Origin: Paenibacillus oryzae
GTDB lineage: Bacteria; Bacillota; Bacilli; Paenibacillales; Paenibacillaceae
Assembly (NCBI RefSeq): GCF_001675045.1
Contig: NZ_LYPA01000052.1
Coordinates: 1 to 64,000 of the forward strand
Length of the DNA stretch: 64,000 nt
Direction of reading: 5' to 3'
The notes under the pieces are model-generated. The model ran no database searches, was not told the DNA's origin, and saw only the letters and a list, made by a program, of their open reading frames with translations. Shown piece by piece: positions 43,811-52,231 of the stretch (its first letter is position 1; every line of letters starts with the position of its first letter). The position numbers were made by a program, and so were the translations under genes.

Positions 43811-44714
43811 GACGAATATCCGTTATGACTTTATTAAAAACAGAGGGAAGTTCTTTTACACCTCCCTTGCATTGACGATAATCGGCATATTGTCGCTAAT
43901 CTTTTTTCAGCTTAATTTGGGAGTAGACTTTAAAGCAGGCACCAATATGGATGTTTCCACCGAGACGGCCGTTACAAAAGCTGAAGTGGACGGCATATTA
44001 AACGACACAGGCTTTTCACATGCGCAAGCGACGATAGGCGGAGACAATAACCGGATAACAATCCGCTTCGACAACGTTTTGGAGCAAAGCGACACCAAAA
44101 AGGTCGAGGATGCTTTGACTGCCAAATTCGGGGAAGTGTCCACCGAGGTTCACGTTGTATCGCCTGAAATGGCCCAGGAGCTGGGCATCAAAACCATTTG
44201 GGCCATTCTGATCGCAAGCCTTGGCATCATGCTGTATGTTATGATTCGCTTTGAATGGCGTTTTGCATTGGCTGCCAATATATCCATTCTGTATGACAGC
44301 TTTTTTGTTATTGCGATGTTTTCCATCTTCAGGCTGGAGGTTGACCTGCCGTTTATCGCTGCGGTATTGACGACGCTGGGCTACTCCATCAATGACAAAA
44401 TTGTTATTTTTGACCGTGTACGCGAAAATATGAGATTTTCCTCAATCAAAAACGAAAGCCAGCTTGCGGAGCTTGTTAACGCAAGTATTTGGCAAACGAT
44501 GGCGCGCAACCTGTATACGGTGCTGACCGTTGTCCTGATTACGCTATGTATTTTCTTCTTGGGCAGCCCGTCGATCAAGCTGTTTTCGCTGGCGCTTCTG
44601 ATTGGTCTCGTGAGCGGCGCTTATTCCACGGTAGCGATTGCCGGTCCGCTCTGGTTTGTATTTAAGCGCAAGCAAAAGGTAAAGCCGAAGGCTGCCAAAA
44701 CAACGGCGCCTTGA
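43800..44714 (+). CDS. secF: protein translocase subunit SecF
   Basis: A 304-residue membrane protein with an N-terminal helix (about 20-40), the motif LGVDFKAGTNMDV, a small external domain, and five helices with TTLGYSINDKIVIFDRVREN. It partners SecD. The GTG at 43800 is used because AAAGGAG lies 10 bases before it; a GTG nine bases earlier is too close to the RBS. C-terminus rich in Lys, as is usual. Confidence 0.93.
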   Translation: MRFETNIRYDFIKNRGKFFYTSLALTIIGILSLIFFQLNLGVDFKAGTNMDVSTETAVTKAEVDGILNDTGFSHAQATIGGDNNRITIRFDNVLEQSDTKKVEDALTAKFGEVSTEVHVVSPEMAQELGIKTIWAILIASLGIMLYVMIRFEWRFALAANISILYDSFFVIAMFSIFRLEVDLPFIAAVLTTLGYSINDKIVIFDRVRENMRFSSIKNESQLAELVNASIWQTMARNLYTVLTVVLITLCIFFLGSPSIKLFSLALLIGLVSGAYSTVAIAGPLWFVFKRKQKVKPKAAKTTAP

Positions 44715-44735
44715 TTTCAAGCACAGGAGGTAGCA

Positions 44736-45155
44736 ATGTCAATCGGAAAGCGAGATGAAAGCAGTCGTCCCGCGAGTAGGAAAGGTATATGGGAAGGCGT
44801 GCTTGATAGTTTGTTTCGGAGAGTGGGAAAAGGCCGGAAGGAAGCGGAAGCGCAGGAGGAGCCGGCGGAAGAGCTGATGCAGCTTGTCCAGCGCGTCGAA
44901 GGCGTTGTAACGGTGCAGTCGCTTAAGGCGAGGGAACAGGGACATTATGTTGTTGCCGAAATTGTCATAAGCGTCAATCCCCGCATTACGGTGCTGGAGG
45001 GACAGGAAATCGCAAAAAGGGTCAAGCTGCTGCTCATGCATCGCTTTCTTCATTTGTCCGAGGTTTCGATTTACGTAGAGCCTTATGACCCTGGTTACCC
45101 TTACAAATCCAATCATGATCCCAATCAGGAGCAGATGCCGACTCTGCTTCAATAA
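44736..45155 (+). CDS. stand-alone cation-efflux C-terminal domain protein
   Basis: A 139-residue soluble protein. Residues 45-125 resemble the cytoplasmic dimerisation domain of CDF cation transporters: LMQLVQRVEGVVTVQSLKAR, then ISVNPRITVLEGQEIAKRVK and SEVSIYVEPYDPG. No membrane segments are present, so it cannot transport by itself. It could sense metal or bind another protein. RBS AGGAGGT. It lies between secF and recJ on the same strand, 22 bases after secF. This assignment rests on pattern only. Confidence 0.65.
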   Translation: MSIGKRDESSRPASRKGIWEGVLDSLFRRVGKGRKEAEAQEEPAEELMQLVQRVEGVVTVQSLKAREQGHYVVAEIVISVNPRITVLEGQEIAKRVKLLLMHRFLHLSEVSIYVEPYDPGYPYKSNHDPNQEQMPTLLQ

Positions 45156-45187
45156 CGACAGGCCATTTGCGCCGCGAAGGGGGAGTC

Positions 45188-47206
45188 ATGGTGATTAACA
45201 GAAAAACCCGCTGGGCTATCGCTCCCTGGAATGATAGCGACGAGCGTCTGGCGGTTGAATTGTCGCGGGAGCTTTCGCTCCCGCCTTTGGTGGCCCGTCT
45301 GCTGCTGCAAAGGGGCTACCGGGATATCCAGGCAGCGGAAGCGTTTCTGAACGGAGACGCTTCTCTGCTGCATGACCCTTATTTGCTTGACGGTATGAAG
45401 GAAGCGGTGGACCGTATTTCCGCCGCAGGAGCAGCGGGTGAGAAAATACGCATCTACGGAGACTATGACGCAGATGGCGTATCCAGCACCTCGCTGCTTT
45501 GCCGTGTGTTTCAGCAGTTAAACTATACCTATGATTATTACATTCCCCACCGTTCGCTTGAGGGGTATGGCTTGAACAACAAAGCGATCCAGCAAGCGGC
45601 GGAGGAAGGCGTTAAGCTGCTGGTAACGGTGGATACCGGAATCAGCGCTTACGAAGAAGTTGAATTTGCCAAGGCCTGCGGACTGGACGTTGTGGTGACG
45701 GATCATCATGAGCCGCCTGAACGTCTGCCTAATGCCTGCGCTGTTGTTAATCCCAAGCAAAAGCATTGCAGCTATCCCTTTAAGGGTCTGGCGGGGGTTG
45801 GCGTGGCCTTTAAGCTGGCAACTGCGCTTATGGGCAGGCCTCCGCTGGAGCTATGCGATATTGTGAGCCTGGGAACGATAGCGGACTTAATGCCGCTGCT
45901 GGATGAAAACCGTATTTTTGTGCGTTGCGGCCTGCAAAGGATGAAGGAGGAGCCTTCCATCGGCTTTAAGGCGTTGGCAGAAGCTGCCGGCATTGAGCTT
46001 CCTGCGCTAACCTCGACAGGAATTGCCTTCGGCATGGCGCCCCGGATTAATGCGGCAGGACGGCTGGATCATGCCAAAAGAGCGGTAGAGCTGCTCATCG
46101 CTGACGATTACGATTCCGCTATTCTGGCTGCAATCGGCCTTGACGCCTTGAACAAGGAGCGTCAGCGCATTGTGGAGGAAACCGTCAAGGAAGCGGAGGC
46201 CAAATGGGCGGATCGGCAGGAAGTCTGCAGAGCCTCAGGCGAAGAAGAGCCGTCCGTCATTATGCTTGCCGGAGAAGGCTGGAATGTCGGCGTAATCGGG
46301 ATCGTAGCCTCCAAGCTGCTGGAGCGGCATTACAAGCCGGTTGTTGTGCTGGGCATTGATGCCGAAAGCGGCATGTGCAAGGGCTCGGCACGTTCCATAG
46401 AAGGATATGACCTGCATGCGGCGCTGACAGAATGCAGCGAGCTGCTGGACCATTATGGCGGACATCAGGCGGCTGCGGGCATGAGCCTGCATCGCGAGCA
46501 GCTGGCAGCCTTCGAGGCAAAGATGTCAGCTTTAGCAAAGTCGTGGGTAACCGAGGAGCAATGGATACCCAAATCGCAAGTGGATCTGGAATGTGAGCTG
46601 GAAGAAGCGACGTTATCGACGATTTCCCAATTGGCGCTGCTAGAGCCTTTTGGCATCGCTAATCCTTCGCCCCGGCTGCTGTTCCGCAATGCGGAGGTTG
46701 CAGAGAAAAAGGCGATTGGCAAGGAAAGCAAGCATTTAAAGCTTGCGGTGGGCAAAGGGAACCGGCTGCTTGATGTTATTGCATTCGGCAGAGGCGAAGT
46801 CGCCCGGCAGCTGCAATATGGCTGTCGAATCGATATGCTTGGCGAGCTCTCCATTAACGAATGGAATGGCTTCCGCAAGCCGCAGCTTCAGCTTCATGAC
46901 ATGCAACTGCAAGAAGAGCTGCCGGAAAGCTTCCCGTCCAGAGAGGCTTTTGGAGCCGTCTACAAGCGGCTTCACGCTATCGGCCGGTCGAAATTACGCG
47001 GGCTCCCGGAGCGTCTTGCGGCAGATGCGGGATTAAGCCTCGCTTCGGTGCGTTTTATGCTGGAGGTTTTTCAGGAGCTTGAATTTTTGACGGTGACGGA
47101 TGGCGTGTTTGCGATGTCAGATTCGCCCCGCAAAAGGGAGCTTTCCACCTCCGCCCGGTATCAGAGCGTCTGGGAAAGCTTTAACGAAAAAGCCGCACCG
47201 GTATAA
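45188..47206 (+). CDS. recJ: single-stranded-DNA exonuclease RecJ
   Basis: A 672-residue DHH-family 5'-3' exonuclease. Motif YGDYDADGVSSTSLL, the DHH motif VTDHHEPPERLP, KGLAGVGVAFKLATAL, and the DHHA1 motif YGGHQAAAGMSL are present, followed by the OB-fold region. It is shorter than B. subtilis RecJ (786), mainly at the C-terminus, which still keeps FEELEFLTV-like helices (LEVFQELEFLTVTDGVFAM). ATG 45188 with AAGGGGGAG close upstream. The array of 167-nt elements begins 26 bases after its stop. Confidence 0.93.
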   Translation: MVINRKTRWAIAPWNDSDERLAVELSRELSLPPLVARLLLQRGYRDIQAAEAFLNGDASLLHDPYLLDGMKEAVDRISAAGAAGEKIRIYGDYDADGVSSTSLLCRVFQQLNYTYDYYIPHRSLEGYGLNNKAIQQAAEEGVKLLVTVDTGISAYEEVEFAKACGLDVVVTDHHEPPERLPNACAVVNPKQKHCSYPFKGLAGVGVAFKLATALMGRPPLELCDIVSLGTIADLMPLLDENRIFVRCGLQRMKEEPSIGFKALAEAAGIELPALTSTGIAFGMAPRINAAGRLDHAKRAVELLIADDYDSAILAAIGLDALNKERQRIVEETVKEAEAKWADRQEVCRASGEEEPSVIMLAGEGWNVGVIGIVASKLLERHYKPVVVLGIDAESGMCKGSARSIEGYDLHAALTECSELLDHYGGHQAAAGMSLHREQLAAFEAKMSALAKSWVTEEQWIPKSQVDLECELEEATLSTISQLALLEPFGIANPSPRLLFRNAEVAEKKAIGKESKHLKLAVGKGNRLLDVIAFGRGEVARQLQYGCRIDMLGELSINEWNGFRKPQLQLHDMQLQEELPESFPSREAFGAVYKRLHAIGRSKLRGLPERLAADAGLSLASVRFMLEVFQELEFLTVTDGVFAMSDSPRKRELSTSARYQSVWESFNEKAAPV

Positions 47207-47231
47207 TAAGATTGATAATAAAAACACATGT

Positions 47232-47288
47232 GTTCAAAAAGGCCAAGCCGCTAGGCGTGCTCCGTAATGGGAAGCAGACTTTTTGAAC
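47232..47288. repeat. internally deleted copy of the 167-nt element
   Basis: 57 bases with both ends of the element kept (GTTCAAAAAGGCC at the left and GCAGACTTTTTGAAC at the right) and about 110 internal bases missing. The remaining inner sequence CTCCGTAATGGGAAGC matches the 3' part of full copies. Confidence 0.8.
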
Positions 47289-47304
47289 AACCTCATACAA
47301 TGAA

Positions 47305-48024
47305 GATTCAAAAAGGCTGGTTTCCAGTACCAAGAAGATGGTATGAAGCTAGAAACTGAGTAGCGGAGCTTAGTGGGAGCTAAGTGAGCAACGGAAGTTT
47401 CGGCTGAAAGCCATATTCGCTGCCCGCCATGACGCTAGTCATGTCCCGTAATGGGAAGCGGACTTTTTGAACAACCTCATAAAATAGAAGTTCAAAAAGG
47501 CCGGTTTCCAGTACCAAGAAGATGGCTTGAAGCTAGAAATTGAGGACCGGAGCGTAGTAGAAGCTACGTGAGGACCGGAAATTTCGGCTGAAAGCCATAT
47601 TCGCTGCCCGCCATGACGCTAGTCATGTCCCGTAATGGGAAGCGGACTTTTTGAACAACCTCATAAAATAGAAGTTCAAAAAGGCCGGTTTCCAGTACCA
47701 AGAAGATGGCTTGAAGCTAGAAATTGAGGACCGGAGCGTAGTAGAAGCTACGTGAGGACCGGAAATTTCGGCTGAAAGCCATATTCGCTGCCCGCCATGA
47801 CGCTAGTCATGTCCCGTAATGGGAAGCGGACTTTTTGAACAACCTCATAAAATAGAAGTTCAAAAAGGCCGGTTTCCAGTACCAAGAAGATGGCTTGAAG
47901 CTAGAAATTGAGGACCGGAGCGTAGTAGAAGCTACGTGAGGACCGGAAATTTCGGCTGAAAGCCATATTCGCTGCCCGCCATGACGCTAGTCATGTCCCG
48001 TAATGGGAAGCGGACTTTTTGAAC
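47305..48024 (+). repeat. four-copy tandem array of the 167-nt nested-hairpin element
   Basis: Units at 47305-47472, 47490-47656, 47674-47840 and 47858-48024, period 184 with a constant 17-base spacer (AACCTCATAAAATAGAA). Units 2-4 appear identical; unit 1 differs in its 5' half. Each folds on itself: the ends pair over about 25 bases, then ATGGCTT/AAGCCAT, GAAATT/AATTTC and GCGTAG/CTACGT, plus CATGAC/GTCATG. In unit 1 the middle pair is GAAACT/AGTTTC and the inner pair GCTTAG/CTAAGT, both compensated. The last unit ends 27 bases before the apt start codon. No protein is encoded. Confidence 0.92.
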
Positions 48025-48051
48025 AACCTCTACCAGGAAGGGTTGACTGTA

Positions 48052-48582
48052 GTGTCAAATCAAACATACAACTTCAAAGATTATATTCGCGTTATTCCCG
48101 ATTTCCCGCAGCCCGGCATTCGTTTTAAGGACATCACCACTCTGCTAAAGGATGGGGCTGCATACCGTGCTGTCATTGCGGAAATGCGCGATGCGGTCAA
48201 ACATTTGAAAATTGACATCGTGGCAGGCCCTGAAGCGCGCGGTTTTGTTGTTGGCGCTCCGCTGGCGCTGGAGCTGGGTGTTGGCTTTGTGCCGATCCGC
48301 AAAAGCGGCAAGCTGCCTGGGGAAACAATCACGGCAAGCTATGACCTGGAATATGGCAAAGACGTGCTGGCCATGCATAAGGATGCCATCCAGCCGGGAC
48401 AGCGCGTGTTGATCGGCGATGATTTGCTTGCGACAGGAGGGACAATCGCCAGCTCCATCAATCTGGTCAAACAGCTGGGCGGAGAAGTGGTAGGCGCAGC
48501 CTTCCTGATTGAGCTGCTGTATCTGAACGGCCGCGAGAAGCTTGGCGATATCGACGTATTTTCCATTATGACTTATGAATAA
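48052..48582 (+). CDS. apt: adenine phosphoribosyltransferase
   Basis: A 176-residue enzyme that makes AMP from adenine and PRPP. Family signatures: DYIRVIPDFPQPGIRFKDIT, AGPEARGFVVGAPLALELG, PIRKSGKLPGET and the PRPP loop VLIGDDLLATGGT. The GTG at 48052 is chosen because AGGAAGG lies about 10 bases before it and the protein then begins MSNQTYNFKDY. The frame extends upstream to 48019 only into the end of the repeat array, which is unlikely coding. Confidence 0.93.
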   Translation: MSNQTYNFKDYIRVIPDFPQPGIRFKDITTLLKDGAAYRAVIAEMRDAVKHLKIDIVAGPEARGFVVGAPLALELGVGFVPIRKSGKLPGETITASYDLEYGKDVLAMHKDAIQPGQRVLIGDDLLATGGTIASSINLVKQLGGEVVGAAFLIELLYLNGREKLGDIDVFSIMTYE

Positions 48583-48613
48583 AGAGGCATAAGCCTCATT
48601 GCTCCACAACGCG

Positions 48614-48659
48614 CCTCTAGACGCAGCCGCTATATTGCAGTGGCTCCGGTAGAGGTTTT
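48614..48659 (+). terminator. terminator after apt
   Basis: CCTCTA pairs with TAGAGG, and inside AGCCGC pairs with GTGGCT. A TTTTC tail follows. Confidence 0.6.
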
Positions 48660-48682
48660 CTCATATTCTATAAGGATTAAAG

Positions 48683-48712
48683 TTGACGCGACGGCGTTAT
48701 TAAAGGCATAAT
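48683..48712 (+). promoter_or_regulatory. promoter of relA
   Basis: TTGACG (48683-48688), 18-base spacer, CATAAT (48707-48712), about 48 bases before the relA start. Confidence 0.5.
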
Positions 48713-48759
48713 ATTAGAAAACTCGGTATCAGACAGAAATGATTGGAAAGGGACGTACC

Positions 48760-50943
48760 ATGGGCATTGAGCAATTACTTGAGAAGGCATCTCTTTATAT
48801 GAAAGAGCAGGATCTCGAACGGATAAGGGAAGCCTACGATTTCGCTGAGCAAGCCCATCACGGACAAGTGCGCAAATCGGGAGAGCCGTATATCCTGCAT
48901 CCCGTTACGGTTGCGGATATTTTGCTGGACATGGGCATGGATGTGTTGTCCATTATTGCAGCTCTGCTTCATGATGTCGTTGAGGATACTACGGTTGACC
49001 TGGAGACGGTCCGCGCAAAGTTCGGAGAAACCTGTGCGATGCTGGTCGACGGGCTGACAAAGCTGGAAAAAATCCGCTTTTTGTCCAAGGAAGAGCAGCA
49101 GAACGAAAATTATCGCAAAATGTTCGTTGCCATGGCGCAGGACATTCGCGTCATTCTGATCAAGCTAGCAGACCGTCTTCATAATATGCGGACGCTAAAA
49201 TACCAGTCGGAGGAATCGCAGCGCAGAATCGCATATGAAACGCTTGAGATTTTTTGCCCTATCGCGCATCGCCTCGGCATCTCGGCCATCAAGTGGGAGA
49301 TGGAGGATATCGCGCTTCGTTATTTGAATCCGCAGCAGTATTACCGGATCGCCAATCTGATGAAGAAGAAGCGGGCGGAGCGGGAGCAGTTTATTGATGA
49401 CGTTATCGGAGCCATCCGCGAAAAGCTCGACGAGATGGGAATTGAAGGCGATATTTCCGGCCGTCCCAAACACCTCTACAGCATTTATAAAAAAATGACG
49501 GAGCGCAACAAGCAGTTCAACGAAATTTACGATTTGCTGGCAATCCGGATTCTGGTTGAAAATATTAAGGATTGTTATGCCACTTTAGGCATTATTCATA
49601 CGCTCTGGAAGCCCATGCCGGGCCGCTTTAAGGATTATATCGCGATGCCGAAGGCTAATATGTACCAGTCGCTTCATACCACGGTAATCGGTCCAAAGGG
49701 CGAGCCAACGGAGGTGCAAATCCGCACCTGGGAAATGCATCGCACGGCGGAATACGGCATTGCGGCGCATTGGGCGTACAAGGAAGGCATGATTGTGCCG
49801 GATGGCAACTTCGAGGATAAAATGTCATGGTTCCGGGAAATTCTGGAGCTGCAAAATGAAACGCGGGACGCCTCGGAGTTTATGGAATCGCTCAAGATGG
49901 ACTTTTTTGCCGATCTTGTTTTTGTTTTTACGCCTAGCGGCGAAGTGATCGAGCTGCCTGCGGGTTCGGTTCCGCTTGATTTTGCATACCGCATTCATAC
50001 GGAGGTGGGCAACCGGACGATTGGAGCCAAGGTAAACGGCAGAATTGTACCGCTGGACCACAAGCTGAAAACCGGCGATATTGTAGAGATTTTAACGTCG
50101 AAGCATTCCTACGGTCCAAGCCAGGATTGGATTAAAATCGCCAAGTCCTCCCATGCACGAAGCAAAATCCGCCAATGGTTCAAAAAGGAAAAACGCGAGG
50201 AAAATGTAGCGAAAGGCCGGGATTTGCTGGAGCGCGAGCTCAAACGGCTTGGACTGGAGCCGCCGGCTTTTATGTCCGACGACAAGCTGCAGGAGGCCGC
50301 AGGCAAGTTTGCTTTCCATGATATTGAGGATATGATGTCGGCTATAGGCTTTGGCGGTATTACGGCTGCGCAGATTTGCACCAAGCTGACCGAAAAGCTG
50401 CGGAAGGAGCAGGAGGAAGCCAACCAAATCGAGTTGACGAACGAGAAGAAGGAGCTAAAGGCTGCTTCCTCCAGCAGAAAAAACCGGCCTAATCACGGCG
50501 TGACCGTAAAAGGCGTCGATAATTTGCTGGTTCGTTTCTCCCGCTGCTGCAATCCCGTTCCCGGCGATGCTATTGTCGGATATATCACGCGCGGCCGCGG
50601 CGTTTCCGTACACCGGATGGATTGCCTCAACATTCCGTTTGGAGCGGAAGGGGAGGATGCGGAGCGCGTCATCGAGGTGGAATGGGAAGATTCCGTGGAA
50701 GCCAACTACAGCGTGGACATTGAAATAACGGGGCATGACCGCAGAGGTTTGCTGAATGAGGTGCTGCAGGCCGTGTCCGAGAGTAAAACTAATATTAGCG
50801 CTGTAACCGGACGATCCGTCAAAAACAAAATGGCGCTTATTCATATGACGGTGCTGATTCGAAACATCGAGCATCTGTCATCGGTCGTTGAAAAAATAAA
50901 ACGGGTGCAGGATATCTATTCCGTGCAGCGGATTATGCAATAA
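48760..50943 (+). CDS. relA: bifunctional (p)ppGpp synthetase/hydrolase
   Basis: A 727-residue Rel protein, usual length. The HD hydrolase domain comes first (RKSGEPYILHPVTVADILLD, AALLHDVVEDT), then the synthetase (GRPKHLYSIYKKMTERNKQF, AMPKANMYQSLHTTVIGP), the TGS domain (VFVFTPSGEVIELPAGSVPL), a zinc-finger-like region (RFSRCCNPVPGDAIVGYITR) and the ACT domain at the C-terminus. The HD motif is intact, so it should both make and degrade (p)ppGpp. ATG 48760 is chosen for GGAAAGGG 7 bases upstream. Confidence 0.96.
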   Translation: MGIEQLLEKASLYMKEQDLERIREAYDFAEQAHHGQVRKSGEPYILHPVTVADILLDMGMDVLSIIAALLHDVVEDTTVDLETVRAKFGETCAMLVDGLTKLEKIRFLSKEEQQNENYRKMFVAMAQDIRVILIKLADRLHNMRTLKYQSEESQRRIAYETLEIFCPIAHRLGISAIKWEMEDIALRYLNPQQYYRIANLMKKKRAEREQFIDDVIGAIREKLDEMGIEGDISGRPKHLYSIYKKMTERNKQFNEIYDLLAIRILVENIKDCYATLGIIHTLWKPMPGRFKDYIAMPKANMYQSLHTTVIGPKGEPTEVQIRTWEMHRTAEYGIAAHWAYKEGMIVPDGNFEDKMSWFREILELQNETRDASEFMESLKMDFFADLVFVFTPSGEVIELPAGSVPLDFAYRIHTEVGNRTIGAKVNGRIVPLDHKLKTGDIVEILTSKHSYGPSQDWIKIAKSSHARSKIRQWFKKEKREENVAKGRDLLERELKRLGLEPPAFMSDDKLQEAAGKFAFHDIEDMMSAIGFGGITAAQICTKLTEKLRKEQEEANQIELTNEKKELKAASSSRKNRPNHGVTVKGVDNLLVRFSRCCNPVPGDAIVGYITRGRGVSVHRMDCLNIPFGAEGEDAERVIEVEWEDSVEANYSVDIEITGHDRRGLLNEVLQAVSESKTNISAVTGRSVKNKMALIHMTVLIRNIEHLSSVVEKIKRVQDIYSVQRIMQ

Positions 50944-50956
50944 GGCAGGGTGAACA

Positions 50957-51400
50957 GTGAAGGTAGTCGTACAGAGAAGCAAGGCAGCCCGAGTTACGGT
51001 AGAAGGGGAAGTCAAAGGCGCTATTTCCTCAGGCCTGGTGCTGCTTGTAGGTATTACGCATGAGGACAGCATGTCCGATGTCAGCTGGATGGCCGATAAA
51101 ATTGCGGGCTTGCGCATTTTTGAAGACGAAGCCGGCAAAATGAACCATTCCATTATGGATGCCGGAGGCTCCGTATTATCCATTTCGCAATTTACGCTAT
51201 ACGGCGATTGCCGTAAGGGACGCCGCCCCAACTTTATGGCAGCGGCCCGACCGGAAGCGGCCAAGGAGCTGTATGACGCGTTTAACGATGCGCTGAGACG
51301 TCTTGGCCTGCATGTGGAATGCGGCGTTTTTGGGGCGATGATGGAGGTTGAGCTGGTCAATGACGGCCCGGTTACTTTAATTGTGGAAAGCGGTGCTTAG
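50957..51400 (+). CDS. dtd: D-aminoacyl-tRNA deacylase
   Basis: A 147-residue enzyme that removes D-amino acids from tRNA. Signatures: [32 protein letters not shown], the SQFTLYGD motif and [11 protein letters not shown] at the end, forming the cross-subunit active site. GTG start, 13 bases after relA. The order relA-dtd-hisS-aspS is that of B. subtilis, where lytH intervenes. Confidence 0.95.
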   Translation: MKVVVQRSKAARVTVEGEVKGAISSGLVLLVGITHEDSMSDVSWMADKIAGLRIFEDEAGKMNHSIMDAGGSVLSISQFTLYGDCRKGRRPNFMAAARPEAAKELYDAFNDALRRLGLHVECGVFGAMMEVELVNDGPVTLIVESGA

Positions 51401-51406
51401 GCACAA

Positions 51407-51481
51407 TGTCTGTCAATCAAAAACGACCAAATGAGCAGCCACATAACAACCAATTGGACAGCTATATGAACAACCAATAGG
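51407..51481 (+). CDS. possible 24-residue Asn/Gln-rich ORF
   Basis: ATG at 51407 opens MSVNQKRPNEQPHNNQLDSY and ends after 24 codons. Hydrophilic, no recognised family, no strong RBS (only GGAAAGCGG some distance upstream). It could be a chance frame in the gap after dtd. Included because its composition is unlike random translation of this DNA. Confidence 0.2.
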
Positions 51482-51578
51482 CGTTTTTGACAAGTTCTCA
51501 TTTTGTGTGCTAAAAAATCCGTTCCTGGCAACAATAAGATCAGCGAGTTCAGCATGCGACTTATTGGGGGAACGGACA

Positions 51579-51740
51579 ATGCGTCAATCCGGCAAGGAAC
51601 AGGAATGGCAACGATATAGCGGCATGCTTCTGGAGCCTGGAGCGCGCGAGGCGCGTGCTTTGATGCGGGCAGATGCGGAAGCGTCGGAGGAATGGGATGG
51701 GTTTAAACCCGGCTCAAACCGCAAAAACGGGCGGGAGTAA
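51579..51740 (+). CDS. small hypothetical protein
   Basis: A 53-residue, charged, soluble protein (MRQSGKEQEWQRYSGMLLEP, then REARALMRADAEASEEWDGF). GGGGGAACGGAC precedes the ATG. No signal peptide and no family I recognise. It lies alone between dtd and a predicted Pho-controlled small RNA. Confidence 0.5.
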   Translation: MRQSGKEQEWQRYSGMLLEPGAREARALMRADAEASEEWDGFKPGSNRKNGRE

Positions 51741-51793
51741 ACATAAGACACGAGAGATGCCTGAAGGTAAAAGTGATTAAAACGCTTTCTAAA

Positions 51794-51849
51794 CTGTAAT
51801 ATGACTGTAATGATTCCCTAATGTCCCGTTAACAATTTAGGCCTATAAT
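51794..51849 (+). promoter_or_regulatory. Pho-box-like 11-base repeat array and -10
   Basis: Four direct repeats at exact 11-base steps: CTGTAAT (51794), CTGTAAT (51805), CCCTAAT (51816) and CGTTAAC (51827), then TATAAT at 51844-51849. Eleven-base direct repeats spanning the -35 place are the mark of PhoB/PhoP-activated promoters. No consensus -35 is present, as expected for an activator-dependent promoter. Confidence 0.6.
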
Positions 51850-51855
51850 AAATCT

Positions 51856-51916
51856 CGACCCCCTTTTTTAAAATATAGTTTACTTTTGGGCCCGCATCGT
51901 TATGCGGGCTTTTTTC
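51856..51916 (+). ncRNA. predicted C-rich small RNA of about 61 nt
   Basis: Starting about 7 bases after the TATAAT, the transcript would begin CGACCCCCTTTTTT, run through an A/T-rich stretch and end in a clean terminator (GCCCGCAT / ATGCGGGC, then TTTTTT, 51890-51916). There is no open frame. The unpaired C run could bind G-rich ribosome binding sites, the way many Gram-positive small RNAs work. This is inferred from promoter and terminator placement only. Confidence 0.45.
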
Positions 51917-52029
51917 TGTCTTCATCCGGAATTGGCAAACCATCAGTTTCTCACTTTATCGGTAGGGAGGCTTTTCGTCGGGGAAGGAATTTCAGGCAAT
52001 AGGCGGGTCATGTCTTGGTCATGGTCATG

Positions 52030-52208
52030 CGGACATAAATGACCGTTAGACCTTCAAATAGGGAGTTTTTCGGGAAATAACGGACATAATTGTCCGCCAG
52101 CCCAAATAAAAAGATGGAAATGTGTGAAAAATGCCCTCTTAGGGACAGAAATGTCCTTTAGACTATAAAAGTTCAAGAAAAAATGCTTCTGACGGTCATT
52201 TATGTCCG
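52030..52208. repeat. four-box palindrome element, copy C
   Basis: Boxes at 52030 (CGGACATAAATGACCG), 52081 (CGGACATAATTGTCCG), 52142 (GGGACAGAAATGTCC) and 52193 (CGGTCATTTATGTCCG): spacing 51-61-51, total 179 nt. ATGACCGTTA of box 1 pairs with TAACGGACAT of box 2 with one mismatch; in copy A the same positions read TGACCTTTA with TAAAGGACA, a compensated change. It lies in the 1,120-base gap between the predicted small RNA and hisS. Confidence 0.82.
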
Positions 52209-52231
52209 CAAGAGATGTCGGCAAGTACATA

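Noticed and set aside
47305..48024. Possible CRISPR array
   Set aside because: The repeats are 167 nt with an identical 17-nt spacer. A CRISPR array has short repeats with unique spacers, and no cas gene is near.
51778..51791. CcpA (cre)-like site TTAAAACGCTTTCT next to the Pho-like repeats
   Set aside because: Two mismatches to the cre consensus, including a defining G; not strong enough to call.
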